Assembly: GCF_007655135.1 (NCBI RefSeq)
Contig: NC_045128.1
Location: 37,728,811 to 37,792,810, forward strand
Reading direction: 5' to 3'
Length of the DNA: 64,000 bases
Source: Punica granatum
Taxonomy: Eukaryota; Streptophyta; Magnoliopsida; Myrtales; Lythraceae
Part shown: one piece after another, positions 59,601 through 64,000 of the stretch
How the letters are laid out: each line of letters starts with the position of its first letter
Numbering within the stretch: the first letter of the stretch is position 1
Notes under the pieces: generated by a model
Databases searched by the model: none
Told to the model about the DNA's origin: nothing
The model's input: the letters and a program-made list of their open reading frames with translations, nothing else
Made by a program: the position numbers and the translations under genes

Positions 59601-61897
59601 ATATTATGGATCATGATTTGTACATGGCCAGCATATATAGGTCAGAAAGTCACTTGAACAATACTTTTGGTAGAGTATAGCCGTTTCTTGATAGTGATAG
59701 AATTTGGTGAAATTAGAAATAGGAGGAAAGCTATATCAGTAGAATATAACTAGCATGAGTCACTGTGTTCTCTGTTAAGTGAAATGGGGTGATGGCATAA
59801 CCTATCAAGGTGGTCAATACATATATTATCAGTGGACAAGACTAATAGGAAGTTCCATGTCATGTCGGTTGCAAATTTGGAAGTATCGTCAATATCTAAA
59901 ACAAGCATCATGTGGTCTTACCTTATTTTTCAATGGAGATGCATGGCAACAAGATCCTTCACTCCATTTTCTGTAAGATATTAATCAGCATATTAATGCG
60001 CATTGCATGTTTTAATGAAGCATCAAAATCAAATTTTAAGACTGGTCACAATCAGGATCAGGATGTAAATCCATGATGAAATCCCTTTAACGTACATTCT
60101 TTGAGTTTCTTCTTTCTTTTTCTTGAATAGCTACTGTTACATGCTGTATAAACTTAATAAAGTTATGAAATAAATGCCTTATTAATAATTTGTGCTTCTT
60201 TGCATACGATAGTGTAACATCTCAATAGTTGAGTCTGTCAGTAGTATTCCACTAATTGGTGATAGTTTATCTTTTGAACACACTTAAGATCGTATGTGAC
60301 TTTATTTATGAAAATGGCTGAAAAATTGATCCTGTTGTTTTCAATATACAGAACAACAGCATGTTGAGACCAACCTTAATACTGCCGTTGCGGGGATATC
60401 TTTGATCTTCTCCTTCCACGATGAAGACGAGCTGCATACCTCTGGTTTGCATTGTTACCAGGAGAAAATTGACTCCTATCTTCATTATATTGTTCTAGAC
60501 AGCTCGGATATCCATCTTGCGTTGCAGGTAAAAATCTGGATTGTTGAAACCATGTTGGTTCTGCTGTAGAATTCTACTTAATGTACTTGTTAATCCTGTT
60601 TGATGTATGTAGACTAATTTAATCTATTTGAAAGATGAACAGGTATGCCCTCGAGAGTTGAAGTTTGAGGGAACAGTAAAGTGCATTGAATTAGAGCACT
60701 GCATAAGCCTTAGAGAAAATGGCTCGGACTTTGTTCATCAGCATGGCTTTCACGAATCTTCAGGTCAAACTGCTGCTATCAAGCAATTGCAAGATGAAGT
60801 TCAAAGGGCTCTTCCTCAGCGTGCCACATTTTTTGGGATCCCTGACCATAGACCCACTTCTACGTCTTCCCAAAAAGGTCCTATCAGAAATAAGGTTGAT
60901 ATAATCAGAATTGCGTTGCTGAAAACGTCAGGTGGCCTCAATTGCCAATTTACTGTAAAATCTGGCTTGCAGAATGATATGTCAGATGGAGCAATCTCAT
61001 TCTCAGTGAAACTTCCACCATTTGTTTTCTGGGTTGACTTCAGTTTGATGATCAAATTGTTCACTTTCATGGAGAAAGTTCAGGGTTTTGCTGAATCAAG
61101 TGATGCAGGGGTTAGAAGTTTATGCAAAGTGAAGCAACCATCACATGAGAATGCTAAAAGAGTTCCTGCTCGCCCCCAAAGAGGCAATTCTGAAACTCGT
61201 TTTATGGCCTTATCTTCCGAGGAAAGACTACGAGGTACTATATCTGTCCCCCATGGAAGGGTATTATTATGTTTCCCTTTTCATGCCGAGGATGATCTCT
61301 TGGGCTACTCAACCTGCAATGAATTTATCGCTCTCGATTTCTGTTCCCCTTTGAGCACGAGCAAGGACAAGAGTTGCCCCTTTCCAGATGCCGATGTGGA
61401 GAAGAGATTTTCTGTCAGAAGTACAAGGTCTTTATATCTGAACTTTGGAAACCTTGACGTATATTTAGTCAGAANNNNNNNNNNNNNNNNNNNNNNNNNN
61501 NNNNNNNNNNNNNNNNNNNNNNNNNNNNNNNNNNNNNNNNNNNNNNNNNNNNNNNNNNNNNNNNNNNNNNNNNNAAGTCGGCTTCTGCTTTGGTCCAAAC
61601 ACCGATAAAAAAATATCAGCGTGGGGCTGGTGCTGGAGCTGCTATAGCTACTGCATTTAAGGCAGTTCCGGCTGCCACCATAGCTCCAGTCTCTGCCTGT
61701 GCGAGTGCCTTTCATTATGCCCTCCTTGGCCTCCGAAATAGGTTTTGCATTTGCTGAAATTCTTCCGCATGTTTCACTTTGAGAAGTGTACTCAAGAGAA
61801 ATGATGATTTGACTCCTTTAATTGATTTGGCAGCCTTGATCCGGAGCATAAAAAGGAGTCCATGGAGAAATACATGGGTCCCGATCCACAGCAATAG
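56651..61897 (+). CDS. ATG2: Autophagy-related protein 2 (ATG2), interrupted by an assembly gap
   Basis: Visible exons are 56651-56854, 57590-58665, 59281-59429, 60352-60527, 60643 to the gap at 61475, then 61575-61741 and 61834-61897. All phases agree, giving about 812 aa before and 76 aa after the gap. The N-terminus is a Chorein-type lipid-transfer domain ([38 protein letters not shown]). [20 protein letters not shown] and [10 protein letters not shown] are middle-region blocks. The C-terminal block is [20 protein letters not shown] then [23 protein letters not shown]2 bridges ER and phagophore and moves lipids for autophagosome growth. Plant ATG2 is usually near 1,900 aa, so about 1,000 residues appear lost in the gap. 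Confidence 0.93.
61475..61574. other. Assembly gap of exactly 100 N
   Basis: A round-number gap usually means unknown size. It interrupts an ATG2 exon on the left and resumes in the C-terminal coding exon on the right. Confidence 0.99.
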
Positions 61898-63008
61898 CAG
61901 ATTGGGAATGTCTGTCATCACATCAAGTATGGTGCGTTAATCACAAGTAGTAAGCCAGTCTGTCATTTTATTTCACGGAGATCTAGGAGTTTAAGTGATC
62001 GATGCTTTTCTCATGGGCAGAGGAGCAAATTGTCAAGGTAAAAGTCCTTGATTTCCGCACAAGACGCGAAGCGCTCTTCTGTGGACAGGATGGAATCCTT
62101 TGTACATAAATTGTAGGTAAGATCTTCCTTTATGCCATTTTCTTTTATGGTTGACCTAAATTTCTCTAGGAAGAAAAGCATCTCTCTTCATATTTGTCCA
62201 GTAGGAAGGGATCACACCGCTAATTTTGAGAAAGTTATTCCGAAATTTATTGCAAACTATTAATGAACGCATTTGTCGATTTCCCTCCTGACACGGACCT
62301 CTTCTGCGAGGGTGACTAATGTTTGCTTTGCTATTTTTGGTTGCAGATGTACAGTCCATGAACTATATTTACTACATTCTTTCCCCATCTGGAGAGACCA
62401 AGATCCGGTTCTTCGGGTCTATTGTGAATATTCTCTTTCACTTTAGGGAACCTGTAAATATTTATTCGGTTGCGTTAGTGTTAATGACACAGGCATTGCG
62501 CCTGTGTGATATTAGTGTTTTGGATTAAGTTGGTAATGTACAGGAATACGACCTTCATTCTTTCAGAACTCAAAGGAGACCGTGTTTTCGTTTGGTTTTC
62601 TATATTTCTTACAGGGCGATCAATTTCTGTAATAAGGAGCTTCGGGTTTGTTGAGTTTCAGTTCTTTGGGTAGTGGCCGATTGTTCGTGCAATACATGCC
62701 ATCCTATCACGACTTCTGATATGTTCCGTAGGTCCAAATTTTCTAAAAACTGTTGTTGACGGACTGTATTGTTACTGGGGAAAGGCATTCTTCGCTGAAT
62801 GATCAAACGACTTGGGACAAAATTCAACCAGGAATCGTTAAAAGATCACTTTGTACATCACCAATTCAGTACAGGACAATCATTCTGCACATTGAAATTG
62901 GTCGCAGTGACCTAATGCACTCACCCAATAGAGACTGAGGCATCATCGCGGCGCTCGACCGAGGATCTCTGCAGGAACAGCAGGAAAATCATCAATGTCC
63001 TGCCTGAA
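61898..63008. other. ATG2 3' flank and intergenic DNA
   Basis: No separate gene recognised. A possible second exon of the minus-strand gene at 63009 lies at about 62922-62969. It would read RSSVERRDDASVSIG and stop, joined from a donor after ...SKEQK, but this is only a guess. Confidence 0.45.
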
Positions 63009-63587
63009 TTAAGCTTTATAAATGCACTTGATATTACGAGGTTTCGGTTCGATATGTACCTTTTGCTCCTTGCTAGTGATGAGAGGCGCTTCAACATTGA
63101 CAGATTTAGGACCCTTCTCCTCAACTACTGTCTCCAGCGGCATTCCATCAAAACTGCCACTTCTCTTCCCGCCTTTCTTTGATCCAAACAGATGATGGTT
63201 ACCCTTCTTCAAAGCCCACCTATCGATCCACCGGCCTGACCAACCTGAGAAGGCATCCTGATTGGACGTGTCCCCATCATCGTCTCCCACGAGAAGCTCG
63301 TCCCTCAAGGTCGTGCTCGTCCTCGACCGAGACTTGTCGTCCTCTCTCGATGGCACCAGCATGCCCTTGACAAAGATCTCGTCTGCAGGGATCATGGTGT
63401 TGTTCTTGACAGAGAATTCGAAGTCCGACGACACGGGGGCCTCCTTGTAGCTCCTGAGCTCCGGGTGGATCGCGTCGACGAAATCATGGGAGAATGAGAT
63501 CCGAGGACTGATGAGGGTAGGGTTAGTGAAGAAACTTCCACCACAACCACCAGCACCAGTCCCTTCTTGCTCACTGATCTTGAACAT
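63009..63587 (-). CDS. Unknown plant protein with ADEIF motif
   Basis: Single open stretch of 192 aa, starting MFKISEQEGTGAGGCGG. SHDFVDAIHPELRSYKEAP and DFEFSVKNNTMIPADEIFVK are the most distinctive parts. The latter resembles the FEF...ADELF block of DUF1645-like and membrane-kinase-regulator-like plant proteins, including the one at 23835. A WSGRWIDRWALKKG segment and a basic patch (FGSKKGGKRSGSFDG) follow. No membrane segment or enzyme motif is seen. The 3' end may be spliced at K|gtacat (coding strand, near 63060) to a short exon, which would change the last residues. Function unknown. Confidence 0.6.
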   Translation of the reverse strand: MFKISEQEGTGAGGCGGSFFTNPTLISPRISFSHDFVDAIHPELRSYKEAPVSSDFEFSVKNNTMIPADEIFVKGMLVPSREDDKSRSRTSTTLRDELLVGDDDGDTSNQDAFSGWSGRWIDRWALKKGNHHLFGSKKGGKRSGSFDGMPLETVVEEKGPKSVNVEAPLITSKEQKVHIEPKPRNIKCIYKA

Positions 63588-64000
63588 GTCTAATCAATAA
63601 TGAGGATGCTATGAACCTAAGTAGGACTAGGACTGCTTAGAGAAACCTTAGATATGTTTGGTGTTATTTTCAGAATGAGAAGATGTCTGAGTTTCATATA
63701 TATGCATGTATATATATAGATAGCTATAGATATGTGAATATATATAGATATAGATATGTGAATATATATATATATGTATGTATTAATATGGGTGTATATA
63801 TGTATGTATATATATTAAAGAGAGTGAGAGCTTAACTTTGGCTTGTTTCGCGGGTCTATATGGAGATCAGTAGACAGCTCATGTTACTTAGATTTGTCAC
63901 CTTGTGATCAAACATGGCCTAGGATTAATATATATAAGTTTTGCTCCTTTCCAATAATTTCTTTTTCCTTATTTGAGGTGACCAATTTGTATAACATGAT
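63588..64000. promoter_or_regulatory. Upstream flank of the ADEIF-motif gene with (AT)n-rich tract
   Basis: 63694-63815 is a run of ta/tatg/tagata repeats. For the minus-strand gene this is about 110-230 bp upstream of its start codon, in promoter or 5' UTR position. Confidence 0.6.

Noticed and set aside
1..64000. CRISPR arrays, bacterial operons or phage genes
   Set aside because: None seen. Gene structure is that of a plant nuclear genome; tandem repeats here lack regular repeat-spacer design.

Overview
The window reads as nuclear DNA of a dicot plant, probably a woody rosid. Genes carry many GT-AG introns, intergenic DNA is AT-rich and full of small transposon relics, and every recognisable gene belongs to a land-plant family. 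The species cannot be fixed from the sequence; Myrtales is only a guess. A run of exactly 100 N (61475-61574) marks a draft assembly.

Layout. 1-640: LINE reverse-transcriptase relic (-). 1.8-4.8 kb: membrane-anchored sulfotransferase-like gene (+). 5.8-8.1 kb: intronless PPR gene, EMB2745-like (+). 9.7-11.0 kb: HARBI1/ALP1-type domesticated transposase (-). 12.4-13.4 kb: foldback element with ~245 bp inverted arms. 13.7-15.8 kb: ZOP1-like splicing/RdDM factor (+). 17.0-19.8 kb: RETICULATA-related chloroplast membrane protein (-), with a perfect 212 bp tandem duplication in intron 1. 23.8-25.1 kb: DUF1645-like protein (-). 25.1-30.7 kb: gene-poor DNA with MITEs. 30.75-34.76 kb: a TIR exon followed by a broken NB-ARC and four decayed jacalin-lectin domains (+). 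36.1-36.7 kb: a TRIM element with LTRs, primer-binding site and target-site duplication. 37.1-40.7 kb: decayed B3-domain gene. 42.0-55.1 kb: a B3 transcription-factor gene in a nearly identical 4.22 kb tandem triplication, only the first copy of which has exon 1. 56.7-61.9 kb: autophagy gene ATG2 (+), whose middle is lost in the assembly gap. 63.0-63.6 kb: small unknown ADEIF-motif protein (-).

The genes form no operon-like pathway. ZOP1 (RNA-directed DNA methylation and splicing) and the ALP1-like transposase derivative (some family members act with Polycomb) are chromatin-linked neighbours, but nothing in the sequence shows cooperation. The most notable structures are the recent B3 triplication beside an older dead paralogue, the TIR/NB/jacalin fusion relic that still keeps an intact TIR exon, the 957 bp foldback element, the TRIM, and the exact intronic duplication in the RETICULATA-related gene.
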